The notes: generated by a model from the letters alone, not told the origin. Numbered from the stretch's first letter, positions 1 to 13,271 are shown. The stretch: 64,000 nt of DNA from Acanthaster planci (GCF_001949145.1 NW_019091426.1:645409-709408), one strand, 5' to 3'. Translations and numbers: made by a program.

Positions 1-1829
1 CATGGAAACCTAAATTGGCCTCGGCCTGGGTCGCCAGCTCGTACCATAGTTCTTACCGGTACCGTCAACCCGTGTTTACCGTGCCCATAAAAAGCTCCAT
101 TGTTGAAGCTCAGGCATTGATGGTAAGTGGCCGTTTTCTTTGAGAAGCAGGGCATGGGTATTGATTTTTTTTAACATCCGCAAACGGGATGTGCGTAACC
201 GAATAACACTTCGCTTTGGACTACGAATACTGTAGGCCTACACCTCCAACTTTACAAGTTGGTATTGAATTGCTTTAGCCAGGAAACGTATTTCGTCGAC
301 CAGCGAAAGTTCTGAGGTTGGAACGGGTTGGAGGTTCGAGTTAGTGGAATCTTTGTGGCCATGATTTCAACGGCCTACTGAAAGAACTCAAAACCTTGTG
401 GGAAATTGAGCCTAGTTGTGTTGACTTTTCCAGATCCTTGTTGTGGAGGTGATTTTTTTCCCGACACCACCGGTTTCGTCTCTATGGTGAAGGAAGTAGG
501 CCCCTAGAGCTGAGATATTATTTGATCCCAGCACACCCTAGCGTCCATGATACCGACTGTGTGGTGGGTGCACGTACCGGTGAACCTGACTTCTCATCAT
601 GAAAGCATCAGTGCTGGTCTTGAAGGCTATCACTTAAATCTCAACCTGGGAACGACATTTCTTGTAAGTAAGGCTTGAAAGTGGCAAATAGGCTGGTGTG
701 CATTCTATTCCGTTCTCATTTTTCCAAACATATTTGGATTTTAAAATTTCTCGTAAACTAGCCTTACTCACACTTTCTTGTACCGGTACTTAGGAATAAA
801 AAGTACAGTGTCTACAATTTCTCTCTCTGCGGGGGAGTCTTTTTTCTGTCTTAAAAATATGTGTGCAAATTCATGCTCATTTGCAGAAAATCATATACTC
901 TACCATGTCCAGTGTGTGTGAAGTGTCTCTGTGGTCAGAGACACAAACATTTGAAAAGTATTTTCCGACAAAAGTTCAAAATTTATGCAGTCCTGAATTG
1001 TTATTCAGTAATTTTAATGTGTGAATGTCACTGAGTTACAGTCTCCTTTTGAAAAGTATTATCACTCATTTTCTGAGCATTATTTCCTTTTTCATATACA
1101 TGTTCTGTTGTGTGTCACTCCCTTGCCTGACATGGACCAGAAATTGGAGGATTAATTTCCTGAATATCTAGGGCCTAGTTCTCAGGCCAACTTTAATGCA
1201 GATCATAAATTGGAGTTGGGATTTGGCTACTCATAGGAAAGTTGAAACCTTGTGTGGGAATCATTACACATTTTTACTGACTGCTACATGCACTAAAAAG
1301 AGAGAAAATCTCTTTCGGGGGGGGGGGGGTAGGTACAAACTGAAAAACCATCAGTGACCGTGGGAGGGGTCAGGTGTTAAGTGTAACTTGGTGATTTCCA
1401 CCTCTATTCCTCTTTTACGGGTTTATTTTCTTGTATGCTTGTCTCTTCCTTTTTTTTCAATTTGTCCCTTTTTCGTCCGGGGAATCATTCCTTTCCCCCA
1501 TGTGATCTCCATACTTCCGAACCATTTCATGCTGATCAAGAAATAAGTTGAAATGCAAAGAATATTGGCAAGAATTTAATATATGTTTTATTCTTTTGTT
1601 TTTGGTTCATAATCATTTACCAAGTGACATAAATATGATCAAATAAATAGGTGGTGATGTCATGAAAAGTGTTTTTCTGAACATGTCTACGAACGCGGTT
1701 AGCTAGCCAACATCACACTTTTCGGAATATCTCATAAGCTTAATAATGCAAACTAGATTTTCCAGCCGAAAAACACCTTCTAGACAGTACTTTTGTCTTT
1801 GCCAACAGACAGCAGTACATTGACCCAGT
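1..1829. other. Upstream flank of the CUB gene; no coding exon recognised
   Basis: No open stretch in these 1.8 kb resembles a known protein domain or carries a convincing exon. The 5' untranslated region and promoter of the CUB-domain gene should lie here because its signal-peptide exon begins at 1830, but I see no clear TATA box or initiator. A G-run of about twelve bases lies near 1317-1330. The remainder is AT-rich non-coding DNA. Confidence 0.5.
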
Positions 1830-2055
1830 ATGGAACAAGGAACCAAGCGTTCAGTTTTCTGTCCGTTGTCGTCATCGATGTCGGTCACTTTCCTTCTTCT
1901 CCTACTATGCCAACAATTTGGTGTCATCAAGGGATGTAACCAAGAGATGATCGTTTTGGAGAATGTTTACTCGCAAAGTGTCATCACATCCCTCTACTAT
2001 CCAGACCAGTACCCACCCAACCTAGACTGCAACTTTTACATTACTGCCCCATCAG
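1830..2055 (+). CDS. CUB gene exon 1: signal peptide and start of CUB1
   Basis: The ATG at 1830 opens a frame with a hydrophobic leader, then the first CUB cysteine (GCNQEM) and the strand ending FYITAPS. It ends at a strong CAG|GTAAG donor in phase 1. A second in-frame Met at residue 17 ([10 protein letters not shown]) is immediately before the hydrophobic core and could be the true start. Confidence 0.85.
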
Positions 2056-5000
2056 GTAAGACCTTTGAGTGACGCTCAAAGGAAAATACAAACAAAGATT
2101 GTAAGTACGGACAAAATACACGTCAAAACTGCGCCCCCCCACCGTAAAATCATCAAAATAGGTTGGCCAAAAAAAATTAAAGTCAGTCAAAGAGGAAGCT
2201 TTTAGAATGTTAAAAGGTATGCGGATAAAAAAAAAATCAGAGATTAGAAATTAAAAAAACATTAATACGTATTACAACTTAAGCAGACATTGCTTCTTTG
2301 AAAAGGTGGGTTTTAAGATTTACATTAAAATCTGTAAAAGTTTTAACTTGCCCCAATGGCACAGGCAGAACATGTACCTTCCAAAGCTGAGGGGCACAGG
2401 CTCTGAAGGCTCTGTTGCCAGTAGTGACTTTTCTGGATCGTTTTCATTCCAGAGTTGGAGCTGAACTTGCTTTTGGTTGTCGTTGAAACTGTTTGAGCAG
2501 AAGATTGAGATAAACAGGACCCTTGCCCAAATGGCATTGAAAGCAAATATGAACAGCTCAAACTTAATCCGTCGTTGAACGGGGAGCCATGTACGGACTG
2601 TATTCATCCTTTTCAGTGCCTGTTAACAACCCAGCTGCCAGCGGCTTAACGCGTCCCGAGGAAGACCAAATTTTAAGGAATAACCAAAGTTTTTAAAAAA
2701 AGAGGCATACATTTCACTTTTAAAATATTTGAGGCCTCAACTGAAATTTTAAGGTCTGTCGGCTCTTAATTGTTTTCAGCAGTGACACAAATTGATTTGT
2801 ATTTGATTTTTAGACAAAAGCAATTTGAAATTAAAGATAAATTACGTTGGTAATTCATAACTTCGCTTTTTATGAATTTAGTTATATTTAAAACAATTTA
2901 TGTGTGAAAACTAAATAAAGATTGCTACTGACGTCAAAAGTTGAATTCTCCTTTATATCAAACAAAATGAAAACAAAAGTCGAGAGCATCCAACAGAAGT
3001 CTGTTTTGATGACGTCACACCACGGCTCTGCAATTTCAGGGTGAACGTGCCCTCTTGCATGAACTGTGAATTAAAAGAAGTCAGACAGTGAGAGCGACTT
3101 GGAATTGCTTTTCCATCGACAATGATGATGATCAACACTGGATCGTAATATTAAGTTAAACCATCCCAATTCGAACCGGAGTAAGGTCTTGATGAATTTC
3201 AGGCAGATGGCCATAGTCATTTGCCGAGAATGACGTCTAACTCTATAGTGCTATAAAGCCCCCATTACTGCCGTAAGGTCAAAAAACTCTGGGGTAACGA
3301 GATCCATATTATGACATCATTAAACAGCTAGATTTTTTTTTGCTGCGCCCATTGACACATTTTTTTTACTCTGAGTATTCTCGTGGTGGAACTGAACTCC
3401 AAAAATGATGATTTTTTTATAAATGCAAAGAGAAGCTGCCATGTTAGTCATTATATTGGTAACAATGACCAATTCCTTGTTTAATAACCTTTTCCACAAC
3501 AGCAATGCAGTTGATCTTTAAAATTTGTCAGTTGCAAGCAGTATTAAATGACCTGTGGCAGTTTCTTTAAAGTTTTGAGCAAAACTGTTTCTAATTGGCG
3601 ATTGTCTAAGATGCAGTTTGAACCATTTGAAATGAAAGTAAGCAGCTCGGAAAGGCCCTTATCTTGCCTATTCGATTTCAAAACCTTATTTCGGCATTTT
3701 GTCGGGTTGTTTCCTTCACCAGGCCGGAGGGTCCGTCTGTATTTCACCAGTTTCGACGTAGAGGTGGCAACCACCTACAATCGTTGCGCCTTTGACTATG
3801 TCATCATTTATGATGGGGACTCCAACGCGGACGCCGAGTTTGGCAGGTTCTGCGGCACCATCCAACCTCCCACAATTGTCTCGAGTGGGCGTCACCTCCA
3901 TGTGCATTTTCATACCGATGGGTCGGTGCAAGAAACGGGGTTTAGGGCAGTGGTGCACAGTGTAGAATCCAGTTATCAAGGTGTGTACATCTCTATGGTT
4001 TGAAGCCTAAATTTGCATGGCCAGTAATGTGAGACTTTTACACTTGCTTACCTTATAGGGGTGGGTTGGAGCCCCCTCCCCTGTTAGATCCTGTCTGGGT
4101 TGCAGCAGATTTTGTCAACATTCGGCAAGCTTGTGAGGGCATCCGCTCCAAATGCACTTGTAAAGGTTTCATCCTACTCGTTTTTGGACAAGGAAATGTT
4201 TTTTATCATTTATAATTTACACCACTGTCACGACATGCCAACCTTTCACTGGAGAGAGTAACAAGATAATGTTAAATACAACATGGATATTTCCTGAGAA
4301 TGTTCTCTTCAGGGAAGAAAGTGTTAAAAACAGACTGAAAGCATGAGGGAAAAATTCATGAAGACTTTGGTGTGACAAAAAAGGTTGCTGTGTTTTACAT
4401 ACAACGACCCCACCTATATCCCCCCGACTTTGCAGGGTTAAAAGCTGGGGCCTGTAGACTTGAATTCACCAAGGGTCACTTTGTGTCCTTTTTTGTCCAT
4501 CTATTGCCATTCTCTGGTGCTTTATGTCTAAAGGCTATCTGATGTTATTCCTTGACCAGATCACCATGTTGGCATGCGGACTCAAACATACAATCTCTCT
4601 GAGATACGATCTCTTATCCAGTGACCAGGTTTGGTATTTCAACAGCAGGTGCTCAAAAGGAAGTGCGTCATATGTCATTCGAGAGCATCAGAGAGGTCAA
4701 ACCTATGAACAATGTTGAACCTGTCAGTGAGGCTGTCTACCCACTCACACACACTGAACGCTTTTGAGCTGGTGTGACTTCAGACACTTCGCCCTCAAAC
4801 GACGTTGCCTTTCTGAAATATCAAACTGGGTCATTCAGACATTGTCTTTGCTCGACTCATTTCACAAAATCCAAGAGTCCTTTTCCAATGTCTGACCTTT
4901 GACCTCATGCCAAGACAATGATACATGTAAATGGATGACAAAGCTTCAATCATTGTTCCTCGTCTCTCATCCATGATCCAGAGCCCCTCCCTACCAACGC

Positions 5001-8000
5001 ACCAGGCTCTTGTTATTCTCTCTTGGAGGAGGACAATGGTATCTTCTACAGCCCTGGCTTTCCGGGAAGCTACGATCACAATCAAGATTGCAGCTACATC
5101 GTCGTCTTGCCCAATGAAAACGACCACGTCATGGTGAGCAACAAAGTGTTTCCTTTGTACAATTTTAAGGTTGACATAATTTGAAATGAGATAAAAGGTA
5201 CTTGCAGCGGTTCTGTAACAATGATGGAGAGACCGGAAAATTTCAGATTTGGAAGGATCCTTCTGTGCTGATTCTGAATCTTTTCTCTTCTAAATTATTG
5301 AGAGCTGTGATAAAAAAAAAATTCAATACTCCTCAAAACTTTCCTTTCTAGTGGTGATGCTCTTTGACCCCTGACAGGTGTATGTATCAGGAGTCAACAC
5401 ACTTTTTACTCTGGAATCTCTGGGGGTTTTCTTGATAGTAATATACTTCTTCAGAGGAGCAAACTTTTAAAATCATCCAAACGTGCACGTGGTGTTGGGC
5501 TTGAGGACACTTTTCAGGTTTTTGAGTTATGCATGTTTGAAGCATTTGCTTTTCATTTGGCAGCTGGTGCTGCAGAAAAAAAACAGCCTTTATGAATTTT
5601 CTTGCTTTATATCTGTGCTTAACTGAACTGAAATTTGTAACTTAAATTTGAGGCTTTTAGGGTGTGTAACTTGGAAAAAATGTTATTTTTCCTGTTTAAA
5701 GGATTCATACTGGAAAAAAAAACATTGTGATTGATGGTTTTCTTTTACAGGGCTTAGCAGATTTATGATTGATTCATTAGTGAATTCCTACTGACTGTTT
5801 CTTTTCCTTTGCAGCTGCGTTTCACATCTTTTGATTTAGAGCCGTCCCAGAATTGTGTCTATGACTTTGTGGAGGTGCGCGACGGTGTGTCATCGGCTAC
5901 GCCCCTGATTGGCCGCTACTGCGGTGGCTTCAACCAAGAACCCAGCGGCGTGATTGAGACCACGGGCCCTGGCATGTACGTGCTGTTCCACACAGACGTC
6001 TCAGCAGCATTTGAGGGGTTTTACGCCGAGTACGCCACCTCGAGCGTGGGCTTCTTGCCGGGCACCAGCAACGAGGACAGCAACTTGGCGATTTCAGGTG
6101 GAGTGCTCAGGAAGATTGGGCTGTGTCCAAATTACATAGCTGTGGCTCTGAGTAACACATGTGTCTATGGGATGTGCTTTCAGCCGCTAGCTAGTGGATT
6201 TCATAGGCCTGAGCATAATTTTAAGCCACAGCAAAGTCATTTGGACATGGGCTTCTTACTTTTTTTAAACAGTTTTCAAATCTAAACCAGAATGTTGGAA
6301 AAACATATAACGTGTAATCTCAGTGCCGCCGATGCTCCATGTACTTCTTTCAATAAGGTTCATTTTTTAAATTTGGGATCCGACATGTAACATTTCTCCC
6401 TCTCTGTTACACCTGACATGTATACAGTGACAAAGGATATGTGACTGAAATTAATTTCAAACTATATTTATTTGTTTGGCAGGTAATTTACAGCACTTAT
6501 TCAATCTTAGAAATTAAACAATGTGTTTTAAATATTAAAAAATCATACGACAAGACGTAACAGGGACGGGGAAAAAATTGGACCCAAATTTTATAGAATG
6601 ACCCGTAAGGATAGAGAAAATTCAAAGTAGCCCTTGCTCTCTTGGTTGAAATCTATTAATTTTTTGCTGATGACAAGACCTGGATCAGACAAAATATTAA
6701 ACTACGTCCAAGGGGCTTTCTACATAATCTGTTCCGGAGGCTACTGCTTTTTATACTGATGGCACTCTTTTTTTTCAAACTCACAGCCCTTGAATTTCAT
6801 TTCTTATAGCAGTTTTATTGAAAATATGGAACATGTATAGCAGCCCATACTTCGTTAGTTAAAATCCATTATGAATTTGCTAATTACATGCCCTGGATTT
6901 ACGCTCATAATTGTCGAAAATATGCCCAAGGTTTTATCAATTTTTTTTTCTGTCATCATTTTGCAGTTGCTTCATTTTCTGCAACCCTTCCCCTCTCCTT
7001 GAGCACACAGACAAAGAAACAACTGATCATTTATTTTATTGCCATCATTTTGGGTATTTTCCCAAAGCTTACACAGCTTACTAATAACCCCCTCTCCCAG
7101 AAGCTCTTGAGAAATGACGACAAAAGTGGATGACCTCGTCTGAAGCAGCACTAGGGTAAATTTTCACATTCGCACATGGGACGCCAGGCTTAAAACCAGG
7201 TGGCCGAGTTTGGGGCAGAAGTTGAGTGTGTTTTAAAGAGTGCGTCACATGTTCTTTTTCCTGGAGAATTTGTTTTGGGAAAAACCAATTGAAAAGAAGA
7301 GGAACTTGCAAAGCAATATTCCATCAAGTTTTCCTTCGATTCTTCCCATCTGCACAGTTTGCGACATTAGCCGTGCCATTCTGACCATGCGAGGGGGCTT
7401 CATCGTGTCACATGACAACTACCCACAGGGCACGTACGACCACCACTCTCGCTGCTCCATCCAGATTACCGGGTCTCGGACCTATGAGAAAGTCTTCATA
7501 GATTTCTTGGCCGTTGACCTCCCTGTGTGTAAGTGATTAAGATTATTACAAAAAGCTCAGTGCTTATCCAGTTTGGGCTTAGGTTAAAGTCCAGAATTTT
7601 CCGCTTTGTGGAAAATCGCGGATTCGGGGGTAGAAAGCAGAAAATGTAATTCTTGGTAAAAAAAAAATAAATAAAACAAATAAATATTTTTGATCGTTTC
7701 TGCACAATTAGTCAAATAAATATGAACTCAAATTAGGAATGACAACTCATTTTATTGTTTAACTCACTTTGAAAGTAACATTTGGTAGCATTTCCCCTCC
7801 TGTTTTTCATTTGCGATATCCCTGTTCCCTACATAGTGCCCAGACGTCTCACCGCTTATGAATAAATCAGTAGGGATGGAGACCAGTCCAAGATCACAGT
7901 GGCATGGTGTGTGTAGGTCCTACATGTATCATTATGCATTTGACTCTGTGGATCACTCACTATTAATTAAACGTCTTGAGTTGTACAGTGTTAAAGGAAT

Positions 8001-11000
8001 ACCTATGCAGTGATTTTCATCGTACTTATCGGACGGGTCTCACTTTGTGAAGATTGGTGAATCATCATCATCTCCTGCAACTTTGCAGTTTGGTGTGCCC
8101 CAAGGATCAGTGCTTGGCCCACTTTTGCTCAGCATGTATTTTAGCCCGGTAGCCAACATTGCCCGTCAACATGGTCTTCAAATTCACCTCTATGGAGATG
8201 ACACACAGTGGTACATTCCATTTGATCCATCATCTGCTGATAGTGAACTCTCTGCTAAGCATCAGTTAGAGGCATGCATCCTCGATATAAGTGCATGGAT
8301 GCTTACCAACAGGTTGAAGCTGAATCACAGCAGATTAGAGCTTCTTATAATTGCATCTAAATCCCAGCACGCTCTGATCCAGGACCGGACTGTTACCATT
8401 GGTTCAGAATGCATCACTGCCTCATCCACCGTTCGAAACCTAAGAGTTGTCTTTGATGAGAATTTCTCCATGGATGCTCAAGTTCGGAAGATTTGCCAGT
8501 CTGTTTATTGTAACATTTGCAATGTTAACAGCATACGGAAAGTACTTGATGAGACATCTGCATCCAAACCCATTCATACCTCTGTTCTTTCTCTCTGATC
8601 AACATTAAATTGTACCAGTTAGACAAAGTCCAGCATACTCTAAATGCAGCTGCCCGAGTCTTATCCAGATCTAACAAATTTGACCACATCTCACCGGTGC
8701 TGCAACATCTCGATTGGTTGCCTGTTTGGGAGCAGATTGAGTTCAGAATTCTTCTGTTAACGTGGAATATAGTACATGGATTGGCACCAGGTTATTTATG
8801 TGATCTCATTACACCCCATGTACCACAACGTAACCTGCGCTCATCACACAAGAATCTGCTCGTGATTCCAAGAACACAGACTGCCTATGGAAGTTGGGCC
8901 TTTTCATAGGCCGCACCAGTGCCTCCCAAATGAACACTTGACTCAATTGAAACTTTTAAATCAAACTCGAAAACTTTTCTGTTCAAGCGTTCTTTTATTG
9001 GCACTTCATAAGTGTCATCAACCTGATTTACTGTCTCTTCTAACGCCTCGGATTAGTTTTCTAGATAGAGGGCGCTTTATAAGTGTTTATTATTATTATT
9101 ATTATGTCAAAGATGCATTATCTTTACCTACAGTCAATATGTACAGTCACATGCAGTTTTTGTACACAAAATATAGAGAGCAGAAGAAAGCAGAATTTGA
9201 CTTTCAGAGAGCAGAAAATTCTTGACTTTAGCTTTGGTTTTGCAAGGGTATAAGGAGCATTTTAGTTGAAGTTTTTGAAAAAAGTGATGGTTTCTGTCCA
9301 TTTCCCTATTTCTTGCATTCTTAGACAGGAAAGGGTTGATAACAAATATCATCTTCAGTGAACTTCATAAGTCACATGTTGGGTGACTTCATTCCAAAAT
9401 GGGTAACTGATTTGACCCGGGTCAAGTTGCTGCAGGTAAATGCCTTGATACAATGGGAGTCACAAAATTCTTTTCAAACCTGCGTTCTTTCGACAGCATC
9501 AGCGGGCTGCGGCGGACGGCAGAGTGATTACATAGAGGTCCTGGACGGTCAAGTTAATGCCAACCCTACGACCATGGTCACACTTTGTGAGTCCGCAGTC
9601 GGCAGCTACGTGTCCAGTAGCTCCTATGCAGTCATTCGGTTCCGCACAGACGGGGCTACCAACAGTGGTCATAACGGCTTCAAAGCCGTGTTTGTGGTCT
9701 TCTACGAAGGTAAGTCCTCTAGTTCCAGCCTCTTTCAAGAACCAACCACCCTCCGCATATGTGTTTAGTTGTATAGTGTTGTAGTCCAGACCGGACCAAC
9801 ACAGGACCTCAAGTCTGAGTTCAGGTCACAAGTTATTCAAATGAACTGCGACAGGAAGCAATTCCTTCGTCATTGCTCACCGTGTTTCTTGTGACTGATC
9901 TTGTGGCTAGTCATGTGACTGGTCTTGTGACTAGTCTTGTGACTGGTCTCATTCATGGCCTTGTGACTGATCTTGTGAATGGTCTTGTTGTCATGATCTG
10001 CACTGCAGCACTGAGCTGGCCAAAATGTTGGATCGTTGCTACAACACAAGACAGAAAAACTCGTGGTTAAGTTTATAAGGAGCTTCCAATAATCACAGTT
10101 TCAACTTGTGCTCTTGTGCAGATGCGTATGGCTGTGAAAACTCGGACTATCACTGTGAAAACAACCGCTGTATCGCGCCCTCTTTGGTCTGTGATGGATA
10201 TGATCATTGTGGTGACAACTCAGATGAGGACCAGGGTTGCGGTAAGAGGCTACATTTTAGCCGATGGTGGATCCAATCTTAAGACCAAAAACAATTTGGA
10301 AAAGGGGGATGTGAATCCCACTATGTCCCGGACCTCCGCCAACAAGTTTATGCACAGATGTTATGTGAACCTTGACAAACATTGGACAAGAATTTGTGCC
10401 GGAGGAATGTACAATTTTGCCAGTGGTGGATCCATCTTTCAAGCAGTAGAGGGAGTGGTTGGGTGCTAGCTTGTTCTATTAGGGGTGTCTGGGGCCTCAG
10501 GCCCCCCGGAGTACATATTGGAATCTGTGATGCTTGCTTTCTCCAGCATTCTGAGGCAACCCTAGAAAAAATGTAGGAACTTTCGCATTGCTGTTAGTTT
10601 CGTTGGCACCAATTTTTCAGTGGTAACGTTGTTCAAGAGCTGAAGGGGGCATTCAGCCACCTGAAGTGGCAGGGGCGGTGGAACGTCTCTGAAAGTGGGG
10701 GGGGTGGCACAACCTTACAAAATCAATCGTGAGTTGTCAGAGCCACTTCTGAGTTGAAGACCTTGACAAGATTCTTCCATAATGTACATCAACAGGAGCC
10801 CTCAACATTTTAAGGTGCATTCTCATCAGAGCAAAGAGTTCAGTTTGCTCTTTGTAATGCAAGTAAGAATCATTTGAAAAGTGTCCTTAAGACTGATTAC
10901 GTGGGATCTGGTCATACATGTGACCGGCTCCACAAAAATGGGTATTATTGGGCTTTTTTTTTCAAAATGAATTACATACACATTTGAATTGGCTACATCA

Positions 11001-12881
11001 TAAGCTTTCATTTGGTGTAGGTTTGAACCCTGTGGCATTTTGCAATCTGGAGATATATTGATTTTTGCATAATCATATCATACACATTCATTAACAGAAG
11101 TGCTTCTTTGAGAGATAAAGCCCTTTAAACACAGGAAGTGGAAAAAGAAATCAGCCAAGAAGAAAGTCTCTTGATACCCATAGCAACAGTTGGGTTTCTT
11201 GTATGAATTGTGAAAGTGTGAAAAAAAAATCACCCTGTCCTCATAAAAAGCCCTTAGCGTGAAATAGCACGGTGTCCCTTAATACCCTTTTTGGCAGAGC
11301 GGGTCACATACGTTGTGACAGTGGGGATCCAAAAATGACAGAAGGGTAAGAGCCATCATTATTTTCCAAAGTGAGGGGGGGGGCGACCTTTCTGTTCTGT
11401 TGTCTGTAAGACACAGAGGAATTAACACTACTTTTAGTCTCAGACTTTTTCTGCATTTACAAGCTTACATCCAATCATCCTTATTTTTCCCCTTGACAGT
11501 GGGAGAGAAGGATTTCACTTGGCTCATCGTTCTGGGCATTGTGGCCGGGTCACTCCTCCTGATCCTGCTGGGCATCTGCACAGGCTGCTGTTTCATGAAC
11601 AGCCAGGCGACACGTCGGGCCCCTGGAAGCACTGCTGACAGGAGCAGGCCCTCTGGCAACGGAACAGCCATCCCTGTCGTATCGTCGCAGAGCAACGGGT
11701 CTGTGTTTGAATGCGACGTACTTGATTGGCTCATCGGCTAGTCACTGGGTGCCGCATTTTTTTGGCTGTGGTGTTGAAATGCTTTTTTATTGTCCAGGAA
11801 ATCTAAGGCTATGTTGGAATCAAACGGCTATGACCAGTGGCTAAGGATTTCACGGACACAGGCTCTCTTCATAGCCATAGCCAAGTAATTGGTATGCTGC
11901 TCAACACTTTAACACAGCCATGACTACCTCTACAGCATGGCTTCACCTTCTTACAATTTTTTATAATGATAAACACTCATATGGCACTTTATACAGAAGT
12001 TTCAAAGGGCCTCACAGAGGGAAAAAATACTGACGATGAAGAAAAATGATTGATGAGAAAAGTTAAAACGTAGATGCATATATATGAAATATAAACATTC
12101 ACCTGCAGTAAACATCCAAAGTGACGAAATACAGTTAGACAGCAAAAGAATGATAAAATCCGAAAACCTAATGAGCATTGATCAAACCATTAAATGAAAA
12201 TTAAATTAAGAAAAAAAGCAGTATAATGTAAAGTGACTTTTGTTTTTGGAAATATGACAGTCCAATGATGGTCTGTGATATCAGATATTGCTTCTGATCA
12301 ACAGGTCTCCTGTGTACGCTGGGTTTTAAGCTTCACGTATCCTGACATAGACTGATAAAGTTTAGTCTGGCAGATGCTGCACAGCTACAATTTTTGTCTA
12401 AACTTTTAGTAATTTTTGTTTTTCTCGCAGTGTGAGGCAGCCGTATACTTACCAGAACCCGGTCTTCAGTACAGGTCCCGTAGCAACAGTGCCCCCAGCA
12501 TCAGGCCAGGCTGAGGCCGCGCCACCGAAATACTCCGACATCTGGAAGGATCCGATCAATGTACCTCCTCCCCAAGGCAGGGGCGTCGGTAATGGTCAAC
12601 CCCTCCCACCCGCGCCGGCGCCCACCTCGCTCTACGCCCAGCGCGAGATGGCCTATGCCGCCTCCTCTGCCCCACCCCTTGACGAGGCAACGCCAGGCAG
12701 CCCGGCGGATCCTGTTCTCCCTCCAGCTGAATTCCAATCAGAGCCGCTGTCTCAAGGGGTCGCTGGTGGTATGGGTGGTCCAGAAGAGCCCTTGGGTAGG
12801 GCACAAGTAATCCGGCAGCCGCGCGGTGGGACATTACCCCCTCTGAGGGGTGTACACGGCAGACCAGCCGACACACCCTGA
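1830..12881 (+). CDS. Three-CUB, LDLa, single-pass transmembrane receptor-like protein (9 exons)
   Basis: Proposed exons are 1830-2055, 3723-3980, 5006-5133, 5815-6097, 7358-7528, 9497-9709, 10122-10241, 11500-11698 and 12431-12881, giving 682 residues with frame kept at every join. A hydrophobic signal segment lies near residues 17-35. CUB1 (about 36-155), CUB2 (about 162-285) and CUB3 (about 299-425) each carry the usual four cysteines and the D/E-x-DG core (for example VIIYDG, VEVRDG, IEVLDG). Each CUB is split between two exons. Exon 7 is one six-cysteine LDLa repeat with the calcium-binding end CGDNSDE. A transmembrane helix (about 472-498) and a proline-rich cytoplasmic tail follow, with NPVF (about 542) and PPKY (about 564), the latter a possible WW-domain ligand. 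The architecture resembles NETO1/2 (two CUB plus LDLa) and LRP12, but with three CUBs. The role is probably that of a cell-surface receptor or co-receptor; the ligand is unknown. Exon 6 could instead begin at 9503. The exon 8 donor (GTCTGT) is weak. Confidence 0.88.
2240..2640. repeat. Probable dispersed repeat in CUB-gene intron 1
   Basis: The stretch has the look of a degraded interspersed element: a run about a rebuilt 'ttccaaagctgaggggcaca' phrase followed by 'ggctctgttgcc', which resembles common animal genomic repeats. I found no terminal repeats or coding capacity. The family is not assigned. Confidence 0.3.
7937..9106 (+). mobile_element. 5'-truncated L2/CR1-like non-LTR retrotransposon remnant
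   Basis: Translated fragments show reverse-transcriptase landmarks in order: FDSVDHSLL (palm entry, near 7937), [13 protein letters not shown] (near 8090), YGDDTQ (near 8190, where the family usually has YADDTQ), then LNAAARVL and HLDWLPV in the C-terminal part (8640-8740). In-frame stops near 8010 and 8598 and a frame change show it is dead. The 3' end carries GCGCTTTATAAGTG followed by a TTA microsatellite (about 9086-9106), as in L2-like tails. It sits in intron 5 of the CUB gene, in the same orientation. Confidence 0.85.
9873..9995 (+). repeat. Minisatellite, roughly 12-bp period
   Basis: Degenerate tandem copies of a unit like GGTCTTGTGACT occur in intron 6 of the CUB gene. They create a short valine/leucine-rich open frame that is not a gene. 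Confidence 0.7.
10122..10241 (+). CDS. CUB gene exon 7: LDL-receptor class A repeat
   Basis: One exon encodes exactly one LDLa module: six cysteines in the canonical order with the acidic calcium cage ([13 protein letters not shown]). Both boundaries are phase 1, the usual symmetrical arrangement for shuffled extracellular modules. It follows CUB3 and precedes the membrane-spanning exon. Confidence 0.93.
11500..11698 (+). CDS. CUB gene exon 8: transmembrane helix and start of cytoplasmic tail
   Basis: The acceptor is TTGACAG|TG. The exon encodes a short stalk, a helix around [19 protein letters not shown], a juxtamembrane cysteine pair and a basic stop-transfer segment (TRRAPG). To join exon 9 in frame it must end in phase 2. 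The best candidate is GG|GTCTGT at 11698, a weak donor. If not spliced there, the frame runs to a stop at 11739-11741, giving a short-tail isoform. Confidence 0.75.
11960..12250. repeat. Probable dispersed repeat in the last CUB-gene intron
   Basis: The phrase 'aaacactcatatggcacttt' followed by 'caaagggcctcacaga' resembles the widespread 'cactcatatagcgcttt ... caaagcgctttaca' type of animal interspersed repeat. No boundaries or open frame were identified. Confidence 0.35.
12431..12881 (+). CDS. CUB gene exon 9: proline-rich cytoplasmic tail and stop
   Basis: The acceptor TTTCTCGCAG is strong. The exon encodes about 150 residues rich in Pro, Ala and Gly, and ends in a TGA at 12879-12881. NPVF and PPKY are candidate adaptor-binding motifs. 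Its high GC content and long open frame contrast with the flanking AT-rich intron and 3' flank, supporting it as coding. Confidence 0.8.
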
Positions 12882-13271
12882 GACCGCTGAAGAGAGAAGC
12901 CCCTGCTTTGGCCAAATCAGAGACCTTTCATCAATCTTTTCTCATAGCAGTCTGCAGTTGAACATTGAACTGTAGGAAATACTCAACGTGGTAAGAGCTT
13001 GCTCATCTTAACTCGCACTGTTGCCTTATGCAGTCACCACAGCCCTGTGCATTCACGAACTTTCTCACTTTTGAAGGGATTTAAACATGACAAAAGGAGT
13101 CACTTTATGTCCAGGTGATCTGACTTTGATCAAGTATCTTAAAATGCTGGCAAGTTTGTTTACCCCAAGCTGAATTCTAGCAAGACGGAAGGCTTGCCTG
13201 GTTTGTATGAACAGTCAGTCCACAAGATAGATACAGTTCCCCAGGTACTAGGAATAGCTGAGCTCCAGAGA

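Noticed and set aside
9873-10070. Valine-rich small ORF
   Set aside because: Produced by the GGTCTTGTGACT minisatellite within an intron.
12501-12915. Minus-strand ORFs over CUB exon 9
   Set aside because: Shadows of a GC-rich coding exon on the plus strand.
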